This document shows, one piece after another, positions 10,856 through 12,472 of a stretch of DNA of 12,472 nucleotides. The stretch spans positions 1 through 12,472 of the forward strand of contig DATJPQ010000113.1 of NCBI GenBank assembly GCA_035506315.1, in the 5' to 3' direction. A program made the translations under genes and the position numbers. Below the pieces are notes generated by a model, which was not told where the DNA came from, made no database searches, and saw nothing but the letters and a program-made list of their open reading frames with translations. Source of the stretch: MWDT01 sp035506315. Lineage in GTDB: Bacteria; Verrucomicrobiota; Verrucomicrobiia; Opitutales; Opitutaceae. The first letter of the stretch is position 1. Every line of letters begins with the position of its first letter.

Positions 10856-12472
10856 CTACAAATCCCGTGCGGAGATCGCCGGCTGCTCCAGGCCGGAGAC
10901 GGCGGAAGTGTGGAGGACGACTTCGGCACCCCGGAGCCCTTCGGCCGCGGCTTTCAGGCGAATTTCGCCAGGCTGGGTCGTGGTTTGCACGAGAGCGAGC
11001 GCGAGACCGTTGAAGGCTTTTCGCTGACTGGCCCGGTAATCTTCGTGGCTGGCAGGATCGCCATTGTCCACGCCGATGAGCGCGCCGGCACCTTGCAGGT
11101 CGAACACGATTAGCGGGTCGGCGCGCGGGACTAGGATGCCATCGACATCGACGACTTTCACCGTCACGTGAGCCACGTCGCGGACGTCGGCGCGCAACGC
11201 GTCGCGATCGACGGCCAGCACCAGTGCGGCGGGCGTGCCGGCGGTACGGACCTCCTCCTCGCATACGATCCGGCCACCTTTGCGTCCGACGGCCTTGAGC
11301 ACGCCGGGTTCGTAGGGCACATCCCACGCGAGATGCAGGTCGGCCGTGGTCGGAAACAATTGTGGCCGGGCGTAAGTGTTCCAGCCGCCGGCGGCACCCT
11401 GGCGGGGAAATTCCAGCGTCTTCGTTCCGTAGCTTTTGCCATTGAGCAAGAGCTCGACCGAGTCGCAGTTGGTGTAGGCGATCACCGGGATGATCTGGCC
11501 TTCCCGCCCCGCCCAGTTCCAATGCGGCAAAAGATGCAGCATCGGCACGGTGGTCCACTGGCTCTGATAAAAATAGTAGCTGTCCTTGGCGAAGCCGCAG
11601 GTGTCGAGCACGCCGCTGGTGGACGATCGGCGCGGCCAGCGCGATTCGCCGAGGTAGTCGATGCCGGTCCAGAGGAAGTCGCCGATGACGTAGTCATGCA
11701 TCCGGGTAAACTTCCACAGCTGCTCGGCGCGAATCATGGCTGTGGCGTAGCGGGCGCGCAACGGGCTGCCGGGCGGAGGCGCCGGCTCCGGTCCGCCCGG
11801 ACCGAAGCCGCCGGACTCGTAATTGCCGCGTACGCCGCCGATGCAGACGTTTTCCGAGCCGACCATTTTCCGCTGTGGATATTTGCTCCGGTCGTCCGCG
11901 TAGAAGGTCTCGCGGCGGGTGCCCCAGCGGTCGACGTAGTTGTAGCCGACGACGTCAAGCAGGGAGGTAAAAGCATCCGGTGCGTTGCCCTTGTCGGTGT
12001 AGACATTATCCATGGCCGCCGTGACCGGGCGCGTGGGATCCTCCCGGTGGATGATGGCGGCGAGCGGGCGAAGCACGTCGGCGCCGGTGGGCGAGCGCTG
12101 TTCGCCAATTTCGTTGCCGGCACTCCACAGGATGACGCTCGGGTGGTTGCGGTCGCGGTGGGTCAGGTGGACGAGATCCTTTTCGGCCCAGGTGGCGAAA
12201 TACTCGGAATAGCCGTGGGCGATTTGCGGCTTGCGGATGGTCCACTCGTCGAACGCCTCATCCATGACGAGGAGCCCGAGGCGGTCGCAGAGATCGAGCA
12301 GCTCGGGCGCCACGGGATTGTGGCTGCCGCGGATCGCGTTGCAGCCCATCTCCCGCAAAAGGCGCAGCCGCCGCTCGAGCACGGCCTCGGGCACGGCGGC
12401 GCCGACGGCGCCGCCATCGTGGTGCAGGCACAGGCCGCGCAGCTTTACCGGCACGCCGTTCAGGAGCAGACC
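10856..12472 (-). CDS. GH2 glycoside hydrolase, beta-galactosidase type with DUF4982, 5' end missing
   Basis: The visible 539 residues are the catalytic barrel and C-terminal domains of a family 2 glycosidase that hydrolyses beta-linked sugars with retention; beta-galactosidase is the usual activity of this domain layout. Seen: the start of the barrel GLLLNGVPVKLRG and LHHDGG; MGCNAIRGSHNP; the acid/base Glu in ILWSAGNEIGEQ (codon 12110-12112); the nucleophile Glu in MVGSEN (codon 11852-11854); then a DUF4982-like sandwich (VELLLNGKSYGTKTLEF) and a GH2 C-terminal domain with VVDVDGILVPRADPLIVF and GVDNGDPASHEDY. The frame is open to the right edge, so about the first 250-300 residues (sugar-binding and Ig-like domains, any signal peptide) are outside. 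The GTG at 12454 is internal. Beta-glucuronidase or mannosidase activity cannot be excluded. Confidence 0.9.
   Translation of the reverse strand, partial: GLLLNGVPVKLRGLCLHHDGGAVGAAVPEAVLERRLRLLREMGCNAIRGSHNPVAPELLDLCDRLGLLVMDEAFDEWTIRKPQIAHGYSEYFATWAEKDLVHLTHRDRNHPSVILWSAGNEIGEQRSPTGADVLRPLAAIIHREDPTRPVTAAMDNVYTDKGNAPDAFTSLLDVVGYNYVDRWGTRRETFYADDRSKYPQRKMVGSENVCIGGVRGNYESGGFGPGGPEPAPPPGSPLRARYATAMIRAEQLWKFTRMHDYVIGDFLWTGIDYLGESRWPRRSSTSGVLDTCGFAKDSYYFYQSQWTTVPMLHLLPHWNWAGREGQIIPVIAYTNCDSVELLLNGKSYGTKTLEFPRQGAAGGWNTYARPQLFPTTADLHLAWDVPYEPGVLKAVGRKGGRIVCEEEVRTAGTPAALVLAVDRDALRADVRDVAHVTVKVVDVDGILVPRADPLIVFDLQGAGALIGVDNGDPASHEDYRASQRKAFNGLALALVQTTTQPGEIRLKAAAEGLRGAEVVLHTSAVSGLEQPAISARDL

Noticed and set aside
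10698..11558. 286-residue minus-strand frame overlapping the GH2 C-terminal region
   Set aside because: Out-of-frame shadow of GH2, very Arg/Pro-rich, no motif.

Overview
The window reads as chromosomal DNA from a GC-rich, plant-polysaccharide-degrading bacterium. The best guess is Verrucomicrobiota of the Opitutaceae type. This rests on gene content (PL1 pectate lyase, DUF4982-type GH2, xylulokinase, monomeric IDH), weak or absent Shine-Dalgarno sequences and intergenic spaces full of short-period repeats. It is an inference, not a proven placement. No tRNA, rRNA, transposase or phage gene was seen.

Layout, left to right: (1) the 3' part of a secreted-type esterase (+, runs off the left edge); (2) a 480-base repeat-rich spacer; (3) a PL1-family pectate lyase (+, signal peptide); (4) a convergent spacer with two hairpins; (5) on the minus strand, a two-gene cassette of a 66-residue Cys-rich peptide followed by a radical SAM/SPASM enzyme; (6) a monomeric NADP-dependent isocitrate dehydrogenase (icd, minus); (7) a repeat-rich spacer; (8) a tiny hydrophobic membrane protein and a xylulokinase (both +); (9) a convergent spacer with an inverted repeat; (10) an unrecognised secreted 328-residue protein (minus); (11) a 385-base spacer; (12) the 3' two thirds of a GH2 beta-galactosidase-type enzyme (minus, runs off the right edge).

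The esterase, pectate lyase, xylulokinase and GH2 enzyme fit breakdown of pectin/hemicellulose and use of the released sugars. They lie in separate units and do not form one operon.

The most interesting item is the peptide plus radical SAM pair. The peptide has a leader of about 39 residues and a C-terminal core with six cysteines in the pattern C-x4-C-x3-C-x3-C-x3-C-x3-C. It has a strong ribosome site and lies 61 bases upstream of a 486-residue enzyme with an N-terminal PqqD/RRE-like region, a CxxxCxxC cluster motif and a seven-Cys SPASM domain. This looks like a minimal thioether RiPP (ranthipeptide/SCIFF-like) system with no exporter or protease beside it.

The second notable item is a 70-base array of ten 7-bp units inside the icd coding sequence. 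It keeps the frame and adds a 7-residue-periodic insertion (EPGTPNS/KSGNPNS/EPGTRNS) to a conserved housekeeping enzyme. The same heptad family occurs in the spacer at 914-1036. Other periodic repeats (8-bp before icd, 10-bp CACGAAT-type in three spacers) show that this genome carries several such families.
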